A DNA stretch of 64,000 nt from the NCBI GenBank assembly GCA_034509425.1, contig JAVTVJ010001709.1, positions 146,473 through 210,472 of the forward strand. The letters are read 5' to 3'. The notes under the pieces are model-generated. The model was not told the DNA's origin. It searched no databases and was given only the letters and a program-made list of their open reading frames with translations. Within the stretch, counting starts at the first letter, position 1. Each line of letters begins with the position of its first letter. The translations under genes were made by a program, and so were the position numbers. This DNA comes from Eopsaltria australis. Lineage: Eukaryota; Chordata; Aves; Passeriformes; Petroicidae. Below are positions 33,989-43,493 of this stretch, piece by piece.

Positions 33989-35584
33989 CTGCATTTTTGC
34001 ACACAAAACCCAGTGCCTTCCTTGGTACACATGCTTCAGTACTAACAGTTTGCCAGTTCCTAGTTTTATTGTTGAAAATGGCCCAGACATTATGCTGAAT
34101 GGGTCTGATAACTACATGAGCTCTTATAACTCGAAGGGCCAAAATTGGAAATATACGGTTTATAATTGCACTTTTAATGGTTAATACAAAAGACTGCAGG
34201 GTTTTATTCTGTTCATTATATGTAAAATTGACTAATTGCCACCAAGAGTGGAAGTCCTTTTCGAATTATGTTGTGATTTCATTTTTAGCAATGACTTCCT
34301 TTAATTCTTTTGGCAATTTTCCCAGCTCTCCTTCCCTCATTATTCCTGAGTAAGGATTGCAATAATAGCTGAGACTGCATACATTGCAATGCCAAAGTAA
34401 TGTTACCTCGTAGTCCTCCCACAAACTTGGCAACTACTTGAAAATCCTGCTGTGTATGGCTGGCCAAGGTGGTTAATAGATCAGCTGCAAGGCTCTGGGT
34501 ATCAGCAAGTGGTAGCAGGGTTGATCTGAGAGGAGCCTGTATCTGTCCAACATAAGAAATAACAGTGCTTAATTTATTGACTAAGACTTCCTGATCAATT
34601 GAATTTAATATTCCCAGTCCAGATCCAAACCATCCCGTTAGGCCTCTTTTATACCTATGCTTTGGTTTCCTGGAATGTATCCATGACTCCCATCCTTTTA
34701 GGCTTTGCTGTATAAATTGGTAGCATTCTCGTTTAATTTTGGAAATATTAGCCTGTACTTTTGCCTCCAGCTTTTCCAGAGAGTATTGTGGATCTAAAAG
34801 TAACAATTGTTCATTTGTCTTACCACATAGGGACCTGCAAGTGAAATATTATGTTGTTTTGTTTATGGGTCCGGTGTATCCAATGCTACAGAATTGTTTG
34901 TTAGTGTATGGTTATTCATTTTGATTTTAAGTTTAAATGCCCATTTGGTTTGGCTCATTGTCGAATACCCAAAGCATGTAATTGTGGTTTCTTCAGATAT
35001 CTTGGCTGCCTTTAGACAAGCATTGCCAAAACATTCAGAAACATTTCATTGACCTCTGTTAGTATTATAAAGGATATTTATTTTACTAAAATTCCCAATA
35101 CAAATAGTTGTGCATTCGGAGTACCTAGGCACATAAAAAGGATGTGGTTGAGCCATCAGGATTCCATAGATATCCGTGTCAGCACCACAAGGTTGTAGAA
35201 TTGGGCATGATATATCCTAATAGGGTGGTTATGTTCTGAGTTACCCATCCAGCTAGGCTAGTTAATGCTCCTAATGGCCCAGAATATCTCAAGGATGAAA
35301 TTAAATTCTTAAAAGCAGGTTCTACACAAGATCCATTCCATGTACTAAGCATGTAACCAGTATAACCTGGTAATCCAGTTACAGGAGAATTAGCTACTGA
35401 AAGTAATATTGGTTGGATTGGATTATAATCGGACTCAATTATTAAATCTCTATATAATGCTCGTGCACCTATCAACATGCATTGCAGAAGAAGGGGACTG
35501 TTTTGTGTTAGGTCAATTTGTATAACGCAAAACTCCTGATAGAGAACACATGAAAATTAATTCACACACTGCTCATTAAGAGGG
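33989..35584 (-). pseudogene. env: ERV A env, surface and transmembrane part
   Basis: Minus-strand envelope remnant. It holds a surface-subunit piece (35,179-35,478) and a 173-residue frame (34,285-34,806) with a furin-type cleavage site RYKR at 34,645-34,656, followed directly by a Gly-rich fusion-peptide-like segment (GLTGWFGSGLG) and a heptad region. This layout is that of class I retroviral fusion proteins. Downstream (33,951-34,142) the frame is broken. Several stops and frameshifts lie between the pieces, so no product is expected. The N-terminus is separated by insertions and lies at 37,748-37,954. Confidence 0.7.
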
Positions 35585-36300
35585 TGTAGTGGTTTGAGTT
35601 CAACAATCTGAGTTTCTGGCTAAACACCAGCATACTTACCAAAATTTGCTCAATTTTGCTGTGAGATAAGGATTAGGAGTAGGCAAAGCAGGCTCAAACT
35701 TTAAAGAATATAAAGAAAGTTTATTAATAAACCATAAAAATGAGAAAATACCTGAGGAAAACCAGAACAAAACCTTCAGACCACTTCTCCTCCCCTGACC
35801 TCTCTATCTCTTTCTCACTGACAACACACAAAAAAGACAACATTTTGACTTTCATTCAGTTTGCCACCTTTAAAATAGTCTTTTCTCAATTCATTTAGAA
35901 GTTTCTCTTGCTTATACCATGGACTTCTCTATAAGAAAATACAGTTTTTATGGTTTTCAGCCTCACAACCAACAGCCATCTGGGAGGAAAATCTGCTTGT
36001 TGTGGAAGATTCCTCCCACACTAGTAGCCTTCCCACAGCTGCTACGGTGGGTTATTACAGTCCATGGGGTACCCTTTTAAGGGTGAGCAGTTCTATTACA
36101 GCAGCAAAGAAAATCCCCCTCTTCTGTGTCTAGCAACACAAGTTCTCCTGGCAACACAAGCTCTTCAGCATTCCCCAGGGCAAGGGATCTGGGTCACAGC
36201 CTCTTGTCTGCTCAAGCTTCTCATCAGGTTGCAATTACTTCAGCACCTACTTATCTCTACACAGGTGCCTTAGCTCACTGGCTGCAGTTAGAACATCACA
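35585..36300 (-). mobile_element. LTR (716 bp), minus strand
   Basis: On minus it starts TGTGATGTTCTAAC and ends CCACTACA. On plus the right end is followed by TCCCCCCTTTGGGTC, so on minus an AAAGGGGGGA polypurine tract precedes the LTR. It is therefore a 3' LTR. The same LTR end is at 1-123. AATAAACTTTC (polyadenylation signal) lies near 35,725 on minus. Confidence 0.78.
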
Positions 36301-36716
36301 TCCCCCCTTTGGGTCATTTTCTCATATATTACAGGGAATATTCTAGCTTAGTCCCAACCATGGTTTCACAAAAGAATTTTCAGCTTCACTATCAAAGCAC
36401 TTCTCATGCTCCTCCCTCTAGGTGTCAGCTTTGCTTCTTTTACTGACTTTAGAGTCTATATGCTGCATTTCCGTAGGTGTCTTCACTCTTTCCTCTCTCT
36501 GTGCAGGGGAAGATAGATGTCTGCAAGTTTCATCCGGGCACAGAGAGAGTTAATCTTTCTCTCTTGGGCCTTACGATGGTCATGTGGTCTCTGACTGCAC
36601 TGTCTGAGTGCAGCATTTCAGCACTCGAGCTGTGGGGGTGGGAGAACAAGGACTCGGCCCTGCCTGGCCGTGGTTGAGATTTACGACCCAGCTCTGTCTG
36701 AACCCTGAAGGGCTCA
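36301..36716 (-). mobile_element. ERV 3' internal remnant upstream of that LTR
   Basis: Non-coding remnant between the polypurine tract at 36,301-36,310 and the start of the plus-strand env piece at about 36,717. The frames here show no retroviral domain. The junction near 36,717 joins two proviruses in opposite orientation. Confidence 0.45.
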
Positions 36717-37348
36717 ACTGCAGCCCCAAACTCCCCTTTTGTATTACAAAATGTAACTAAAATTAGAACAAAACGATCAGTAAAACAACTGGGCCCTGAT
36801 TGTAAGGATAAGGTGGAATTACAAAGAAAAGTGTTCCGAGTATTAATGTCATCGTTTGTGCCAGGAACTGCCGCTGGAAATGCACTGCGACAAATAGGCC
36901 ATTTAGCCTGTTGGACTGCTAAACAGCTTAACATAACGTCAAGTATAATTTCAGAACTGTTACAGGACGTTGATAGTGTTAGACACGCAGTGCTGCAAAA
37001 CAGAGCCGCTATAGACTTCTTGTTACTGGCTTAGGGCCATGGTTATAAAGAGTTTAGTAGAATGTACTGTATGAATCTATCTGACCACTCTCAATAAATT
37101 CATACTCGTTTACAACAATTGAGGGAAAACATGAACAAGATAAAGATAATAAAATCACCTTTAGGAGATTGGTTAGCAAACTTAGGTATTAAGGGCTGGT
37201 TAATGGAGTTTGTAAAGATGGGACTGATAGTTTTAGTGGACATTATAATCATAAGTGTACTATTGCCATGTGTAGTTAAGTGTTTGATGAAAGCAGTAGA
37301 AAGAAGTGTTAGCCAGGTCTGGATTGCTCAAAGAAAAGAAGGGGGATT
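36717..37348 (+). pseudogene. env: Alpharetrovirus-like env transmembrane subunit
   Basis: Plus-strand transmembrane subunit, starting near a furin-type site RTKR (36,765-36,776). A conserved LQNRAAIDFLLLA stretch lies just before a TAG at 37,032-37,034; this is the immunosuppressive-type heptad region of alpharetrovirus-like TM proteins. The following C-X6-CC motif is changed at its first and second cysteines to tyrosine. A second stop (TAA, 37,095-37,097) is shared with the copy at 38,667-39,148. A long hydrophobic anchor and short tail follow to the polypurine tract AAGAAAAGAAGGGGGATT (37,331-37,348). The surface subunit is missing. Confidence 0.85.
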
Positions 37349-37747
37349 TGTGGAGAATAACTATCTCCGTCTGTGTGGACATGAGTATAAGTGAGCAATC
37401 CAGGCTCTTTAGACGAGAAATAGGCCTCTGTACATGGTCATCCAAAAGACAGCTGTGAGAAAGGGAGATGCAAAGACTGTAAATAATGTCCAGGTGTCTG
37501 AAGAGAAACTTGGCAGATGAAACTGTTATTGTAGCCTTCTGATACTAACTTAGTGCTCTAATTAGAGTAGAGAAAATCCCGTGTGAAACCCTTGTGAGAA
37601 AAACACTGTGTGAACTGCAGAGAAAAAACTTATCATGTAACTTTATTTTTAGCACACTGTAGAATATAAATATGTTCACTGCCTGAAATAAAACGGCTTC
37701 ACTTCGATCACATTGATCTGGCATGATGTCCCATCATTTTCCCCACA
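37349..37747 (+). mobile_element. 3' LTR (399 bp) of the alpharetrovirus-like element
   Basis: Starts TGTGGAGAATAAC and ends TTTTCCCCACA, right after a polypurine tract. It has GAATATAAATATG near 37,661 and GAAATAAAACGG near 37,684. It is a diverged relative of the LTR pair at 38,321 and 43,013. It interrupts the N-terminal part of ERV A env. Confidence 0.88.
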
Positions 37748-38050
37748 GTAAATAGTTCTTACATTTTTAGTCCCTTTTACCCAATTAGGTCCTGAGTATG
37801 CTTGAGTGTTCCATACGCTAGGATCCTGCAGGCCAAGGAGGTCTTGATGGTACTGGTAGTCATTTACTGTAGCTTGGATTTCAATTAGAAGTATCAGGAA
37901 GACTATGATTGTGTGAAAAGCATTTTGGTTTCTCCTGTTCTTTCCTAGGTCCATTTTTGGATTCCACTTGTCTCTTGTGGAAGTTTTTTAACTCTGGAAT
38001 AATGTATCAGAAAAGGGTAACCCTTTAAGCTTAACAGCTGTATAAGCGGT
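37748..38050 (-). pseudogene. ERV A: integrase C-terminus and env N-terminus
   Basis: On minus, the last integrase residues overlap the start of env, a usual retroviral arrangement. Env begins with an M at 37,954, followed by a basic stretch and a hydrophobic signal-peptide-like segment (TIIVFLILLIEI). The frame is cut at 37,748 by the LTR, which adds unrelated residues to the open frame. The integrase part continues at 43,494 on the far side of the insertions. Confidence 0.7.
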
Positions 38051-38320
38051 TGTACTACTTTGAAACCAAATCAGTGCGAGATTCCAAGTCAGAACTACAA
38101 TTTAACAGGAAAATTAAAATAAAGGCAGAAAAACGCTGGCTTAAAGTGACAGTGTCAGGATACAACCTGACACCCTGTTGGTCCGGGTGGTGGTAGCAGT
38201 CTGATTAAATGGTGGCTGCAGTCCTCTTGAAGTGATAGATGTGATTCTGTTGAAGTGGGGATTCTCTGGAAGGGTGTAGTCTTCCTCTGAAGGTCCAGTG
38301 GTGGTTATGTAGCTCTTGTC
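38051..38320 (-). mobile_element. LTR of TGTCTTAGG family, 3' part
   Basis: Minus-strand LTR whose other part is at 43,359-43,493. It matches the solo LTR at 61,566-62,107 (for example the TCTATCACT and GGGTGTCAGGTTGTA words). GCGGT at 38,046-38,050 and GTGGT at 43,494-43,498 are its target duplication (one C/T change at a CpG). It was later split by the provirus at 38,321-43,358. Confidence 0.85.
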
Positions 38321-38666
38321 TGCGGGGAAAATGATGGGACATCATGCCAGATCAATGTGATCAAGTGAAGCCGCTTTATTCCAGACAGCAAGCATATTTA
38401 TATCCTACAGTACGCTAAAAATAAAGCTACGTGATTCGTTTTTCTTCTACAGTTCACACAGTGCTTTCCCACACAAAGCTACAATAACAGTTTAATCTGC
38501 CAAGTTTCTCCTCAGACACCTGGGGATTACTTACAGTCTTCACATCTCCCTTTCTCATAGCCACAGCTGCCTTTCAGGTGACCTTGAACAGACAGAGGCC
38601 TATTTCTCATCTAAAGAGGCTGGATTGCTCAAATGTCCGTGCAGACGGAGATAGTTATTCTCCACA
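38321..38666 (-). mobile_element. 3' LTR of the young provirus
   Basis: 346 bp; on minus it starts TGTGGAGAATAAC and ends TTCCCCGCA, after the polypurine tract AAAGAAAAGAAGGGGGATT (38,667-38,685 region). Its body is identical to that of the 5' LTR at 43,013-43,358. Confidence 0.93.
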
Positions 38667-39148
38667 AATCCCCCTTCTTTTCTTTGAGCAATCCAGACCT
38701 GGCTAACACTTCTTTCTACTGCTTTCATCAAACACTTAACTACACATGGCAATAATACACTTATGATTATAATGTCCACTAAAACTATCAGTCCCATCTT
38801 TACAAACTCCATTAACCAGCCCTTAATACCTAAGTTTGCTAACCAATCTCCTAAAGGTGATTTTATTATCTGTACCTTGTTCAGGTTTTCCCTCAATTGT
38901 TGTAAACGAGCATGAATTTATTGAGAGTGGTCAGATAGATTAATACAGCTAATTCCATTTAGCTCTTCACAACCATGGCCCTGAGCCAACAACAAAAGGT
39001 CTATTGTGGCTCTGTTTTGTACCTCTGGGCCTTCCAGGCCTGCTTCTGGATATTCCAGGCCTGCTTTTCTGTAACACACATAGTGTAACCCTACATTTCC
39101 CCCTTTTGTTTTAATTAACGTAACTTTGTTTATGGCATTATCAGCCAT
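38667..39148 (-). pseudogene. env: Young provirus env transmembrane piece
   Basis: Minus-strand transmembrane subunit homologous to 36,717-37,348. The N-terminal frame (38,918-39,148) contains [10 protein letters not shown]; the C-X6-CC motif reads C-X6-SC, with one cysteine lost. A TAA at 38,918-38,920 interrupts it at the same codon as in the plus-strand copy. The C-terminal frame (to 38,667) holds the long hydrophobic anchor. The part before the heptad region is replaced by unrelated sequence. It cannot give a complete protein. Confidence 0.85.
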
Positions 39149-40169
39149 TTGTCATAGGCAGTGCAGTAAATAAGAAACACACACAACTAGACATAAGAAT
39201 ACTTCTAACACCCATGTGCTAAACATTCTAAGTGATCTACGTTATCTTGTGATCTTTCATGACTCAATAGTTCAGCAAATCAGGCTCAATTACCTTGCCT
39301 CTGAAGGTTATCAATCAGAGCAATACCTTATTGAATTTTGGAATGCTATACCAACATCCAGGGTCTGTAACAGTTGGCATGTCTTGTTTCAGTGAGGACA
39401 TGGAAAACCTGTCTGGACAGAGTCTCCGAGTCCACTCCAAAAGGGATGTAGCCAATGTAAATTCAAATTAGTAAGTCAAACCTGACTTAAATATGCTTTG
39501 GATGCAGAAACACCTGGGTCTGTTGGTAGATGTCCAACCAGGGAGAGCCCAAGCTTGATCAGAGCCAGGGCTCTAACTGGAGGGATTTCCCTAACATATA
39601 CCTTATGAGAAAACTTAGTAACTGGGAAGGCTACTTAAACCTGAACCAATCATGGAGACAGTTACATAAACATAATACAGGTTGTGCAGACATCTACATA
39701 AAGATACAGGAAAGTCTGTAAAGCAACAGACTTGGTCAGCTATCCTTAACTAAGAAGACCACGGTACCATGAACATGATAATTAAAAGAATATATACGCA
39801 TGACTGTACATACGTAACCTTAACAGAACTTAATCTTTACTATAACACACATAGTAATATATAACTGTAGTTAACTTTAACAGAACTTAATCGTAATGTA
39901 TGATAAAAATACAGTGAATTCACCTTATAATATTGATAACAGAATACCAACAACACATCCAAATGTATCGATGCAGCAGGAATTATAACTCAGTCGTCAG
40001 TAAAACAAAGCAACAACAAGAAAACAGCAAAAACAGATTACACCCCAGTTATCAATTTCTTTCCAGTAATACAATTCCCATCATTAATTCACAGACAGTA
40101 CAAAGGCAACTCGTTGTGTTTATACAATTTGGTTTACAATTCGGGTAAATCTAGTTTACAACTCAACTT
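39149..40169 (-). other. AT-rich internal part of the young provirus
   Basis: About 1 kb between the env piece and the GC-rich block. No retroviral domain was recognised on either strand. It stands where pol and the env surface region would be. Confidence 0.45.
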
Positions 40170-40735
40170 ACATTTCGCCCAAACACCCCTGCTCCACTCC
40201 ACTCCCAATCCCGCCCCTTCCCACCCCCCTCTACTAGAGAAAGGAGGGGGGGGACACATGGCGGGGGAAGGAGGGAGGAGGCAAGCCCAGCAGCTCCTGC
40301 AGAAACTTGAGAGCGGCGGGGGGTCGGCCCGGCCCGGCCGCGGGGAGTGGCTCCCGCGCAGTCGCGGCGAACTTTCTCAACCATACTTCCCAGCCGTAGT
40401 TTCTCAGTCATAGTTTCTCAGGCAGGACCCCGTGCCGTTCCTGTCCCCACAGGTCCGAGCCGTCTCCGTCCCGGGGAAGCCGCCATCGCTGTTGCTAGGG
40501 TGTTGCTAGGGAAAAGTTTCCCTTGAGCGCGGTCCCGCCGGTCCAGGGAAAACTGCCGTTGGTAAGTTGCTGCTGGGGAAAAAGTTTTTGTTGCCCTCCA
40601 GGCGCGGGGGTGGGTGGGCAGCCGCGCGGTCGCTAAGTTGCTGCTGGGAAAAAAGCTTTCGCCCCCTCCCGGCATGCAGAGAGGGCGCCACCGCCGTCGG
40701 CTTGGGGGGGGGGGGGGGGGTAGCCGCGCAGTCAC
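40170..40735 (-). repeat. GC-rich block with three tandem units, in place of pol
   Basis: Strongly GC- and CpG-rich. On minus it begins immediately after the gag remnant ends (CTGCAGTGA), with a C run at 40,706-40,722. Three imperfect units of about 65-70 bp share a CTTTTTCCC(C)AGCAGCAACTTA core (near 40,635, 40,562 and 40,500 on plus). The long frames here are proline- and arginine-rich by composition. The origin is unknown; a captured host CpG-rich sequence is possible. Confidence 0.6.
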
Positions 40736-42573
40736 TGCAGGATGGCTACACCCCTCTCATCCAGGAGAGGTTTAATAGCTTCGCTTACGGTGGCTGCAAC
40801 ATAGGCTGCTTTAGCTCGTTGATCAGTTCTATCTGCTCGTTCAATCATATCGACCACCGTCGCCGTTTTTGTCAATGTTCCAAGGATTTGCTGGGTTTTC
40901 TCATTCCCGTTATCAACGGCCAGGATTCGGAACATCCGTTCTTTCATTCCATCATCAAAGTCAGGATGCGTCTTGGTGGTCTGATGCAATCGATCAATGA
41001 ACGAGGAGTATCTTTCATTAGGGCCTTGTCAGACATGTAAGAAGGGTTGTGGCCTGCCAGGCTCAGGCATGGTACTAATGGCGGTGAGAGCCACTTCTTG
41101 AGATCTTTGTAACACTTGTATGGTGCTCTGCATTTGAAGATTCACATTCGAGCAAGGTCCTGCACCTAGCAGCTGTTGCGATGTAACTTCTTACAAAGGG
41201 TCACCTTGCTGGCTAGGTTTAGCTGCTTCCTGCACACATAGCTGTTTCCATTGTCTTTCAAAGATTAATAGTGCAGATGGAACCAGTATAACAGCAGCAA
41301 ACTGTGGACAGTCATATGGTAATAATAGGTCACAAGTATACAAATATTGTAATAACTGGGTGGTAAACGGTGATTGAATGCCATATTTAGATACTGCATC
41401 TCTAGCTTTCTCAAGTAGTTTCCAGTCAAAGGCTTCCCATCATCTCTGTCCTCCAGGTTGCAGAGTAACAGGAAACGCTTGGGGGATAAACTGTCCTTCA
41501 ATCAGGGCATCATGAATTATACCTTTTCATCACTGACTATGCTGATTGCCCACTTCTGGGTTCTGGAACGCCTGCTCTCCCAGGCTTAGCGAAAGGGGGA
41601 CCTGTTGTTTTTCGATCCCTAGACTTCTCATCGGAGGAAGTGGGAGCTCGCGAAAGTAATACCGATGTTGTAGGTTTGTTTCAGTCTGTGAATGCTCTAA
41701 CGGTGTGCTTACATTGGACTGTCCAGTTGGATTTTGTATTGCTAGGACCTCTAACTTTTCAAGCACGTCTCGCAGCAAGTCTTCTACTACATCACCTTTT
41801 GTTTCTTCTTCCCTGACGGATTGTAGAGGCGAGTCTGATTGCAGGGTTGCCCCCGCTGACTCGGGTGGCTGGCATCGGGCGGGCCAGAATGCCAGCCACC
41901 CAAGCCAATTGGGTGACTGGTATCAGGCAATTGGCTTGGGTGGCTGGCATTCTGGCCCGCCTTCCCAACATGTCTGCGTTAATTTAGTTTTGATTTTAGT
42001 CATTTTTGTTTTTAGTTGATCTCGCTCTTTGTTCAATGCGTCTTTATCTTCGGCGGGCTCGTTAAGTTTTACAACGGACTTTTCTTCGAGTTCCTCAGTA
42101 TTTTGGGTAAAATTTGTGGGGGTGGTTGGCTCGGGTAAAGGAGGGGTAGAAGGCGGTGTTGTTGCAGAAGTGGGAAGCAGGAATGCCACATGGGTCCAAA
42201 AGGTGGAGGTGGTTGCTGTTTCAGTTTCATTTGATTCAGAGCCTGAAGGAGTTAATGCCACGAAAGCAGAAGCAGCTGCCTGCCTCTCTGCTTTCATTGT
42301 GTGCAGGGTCTCTTTTATGAGCTTCCAGTGAGTGGAATATTTGGATGCCTCTTTAGCGGCTGCTCCGCCACTACTGAACGTGTTCCACAGTGCCTTCTCA
42401 ATTGCCTCCCAGACGGGTATCTGAAAGGCTACTCCCATTCCCGGGATTAGTCCACGGTCCCAAGTCCATTTTAGGAGATTCCAAATAATGGAAACATCAC
42501 ATTTCAATCTTCTCACAGAGATGATATGTTGGAGGAGGTTTAGGACTGCCTGTTGTTCCTTGTCCATCCCCAT
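40736..42573 (-). pseudogene. gag: Young provirus gag (broken)
   Basis: Minus-strand gag. A start with MGMD (possible N-myristoylation) is at 42,573. The matrix-like part follows, then a Thr/Pro-rich linker, a TGA at 41,923-41,925 in the loop of a large hairpin, the same frame again to 41,530, a capsid N-domain reached only by frameshifts (about 41,200-41,470), and a capsid C-domain at 40,732-40,989 with a major-homology-like F-X2-RLHQ segment. The capsid looks betaretrovirus-like to me. No CCHC knuckle was found, so the nucleocapsid is missing. It was probably packaged with help. Confidence 0.75.
41878..41961 (-). repeat. Perfect 33-bp inverted repeat (hairpin) in gag
   Basis: Arms 41,878-41,910 and 41,929-41,961 are exact reverse complements, with an 18-base loop (41,911-41,928). 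The loop and the flank at about 41,860-41,880 repeat the word GGGTG(G/A)CTGG(C/T)AT, so the structure seems to be built from a direct repeat plus an inversion. The gag TGA at 41,923 is in the loop. Confidence 0.95.
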
Positions 42574-42992
42574 CTCCTCCCTGATCATTTTCTTCTCCCC
42601 AAACGCCTTACGTATGGGGCTTCCCGCCCTCTCGGTGAGGCTTTCCACCCTTTCAGTGAGGTTTCCCGCAGCCTTTGTTAGGCTTCTCCCTTCCCACACG
42701 ACTTGCGTGTAAGGCTTCCCACCTTTTGGTGAGGATTCTCCTTCTTCCCACACTTCTTTATGTGCGAGGCTTCCCACACTCTCTGTGTGAGGCTTCCCCC
42801 CCTTTCCGTGAGGCTTCCCGCACTCTCTGTGCAAGGCTTCCTGCTGAGGCAGCAGGGGTTTCGGCTGGCTTACCCGCTCCCTCAGTGATCTATTTCACTG
42901 AATATCAGCATCGGATGCATCCGGGGACCTCCTATCTCGTCGGTTGGTATCACGTCAGGTGGAATCACGTCGTGAGGCCCTCTATTGCGCTG
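42574..42992 (-). other. Leader of the young provirus with a short tandem repeat
   Basis: Between primer site and gag start. Positions about 42,612-42,845 hold roughly eight imperfect units of 24-30 bp around GAGGCTTCCCACACTCTCTG (plus strand). They give an open frame upstream of MGMD, but it has no known domain and is read as leader. Confidence 0.65.
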
Positions 42993-43010
42993 ATCATGTT
43001 GGGGTCACAA
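42993..43010 (-). promoter_or_regulatory. Primer binding site, tRNA-Trp type
   Basis: On minus TTGTGACCCCAACATGAT, two bases after the LTR end. It agrees at 15 of 18 positions with the tRNA-Trp primer site of alpharetroviruses; two of the three changes are CpG to CpA. It supports the alpharetrovirus-like assignment drawn from env. Confidence 0.8.
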
Positions 43011-43012
43011 TT

Positions 43013-43358
43013 TCCAGGGAAAATGATGGGACATCATGCCAGATCAATGTGATCAAGTGAAGCCGCTTTATTCCAGACAGCAAGCATATTTATATCCTAC
43101 AGTACGCTAAAAATAAAGCTACGTGATTCGTTTTTCTTCTACAGTTCACACAGTGCTTTCCCACACAAAGCTACAATAACAGTTTAATCTGCCAAGTTTC
43201 TCCTCAGACACCTGGGGATTACTTACAGTCTTCACATCTCCCTTTCTCATAGCCACAGCTGCCTTTCAGGTGACCTTGAACAGACAGAGGCCTATTTCTC
43301 ATCTAAAGAGGCTGGATTGCTCAAATGTCCGTGCAGACGGAGATAGTTATTCCCCATA
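43013..43358 (-). mobile_element. 5' LTR of the young provirus
   Basis: 346 bp with the same body as 38,321-38,666. On minus it contains GGATATAAATATGC near 43,094 and GGAATAAAGCGG near 43,068. The left terminus (TCCA on plus) and the right one (CCCCATA) are changed from the standard TG...CA. Confidence 0.93.
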
Positions 43359-43493
43359 CTTGTCCTCTGGGAATCCAGTAAGTAAGGCTGCTGTGGTGTT
43401 CCAAACCTCAGATTATATCCTGTTTTTAACAGTTTATGAAGATGGCGATAGAATACATACTTTTAGTTGCATCTTACATTGTAACCTAAGACA
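43359..43493 (-). mobile_element. LTR of TGTCTTAGG family, 5' part
   Basis: Remaining part of the LTR at 38,051-38,320. On minus it begins TGTCTTAGGTTACAATG and contains GATATAATCTGAGG, matching the TATA region of the copy at 61,566. The first six bases, CTTGTC, are the target repeat of the provirus. Confidence 0.85.

Larger units (their letters stand above)
38321..43358 (-). mobile_element. Young non-autonomous provirus with 6-bp target repeats
   Basis: A 5,038-bp provirus on minus: 5' LTR 43,013-43,358, primer site, leader, gag, a GC-rich replacement for pol, env transmembrane piece, polypurine tract and 3' LTR 38,321-38,666. CTTGTC flanks it at 38,315-38,320 and 43,359-43,364. A 6-bp duplication is typical of alpha- and betaretrovirus integrases. 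The LTRs are identical over about 335 bp and differ only at four terminal positions, so insertion was recent. It has no pol, so it must have used another element's enzymes. Confidence 0.9.
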
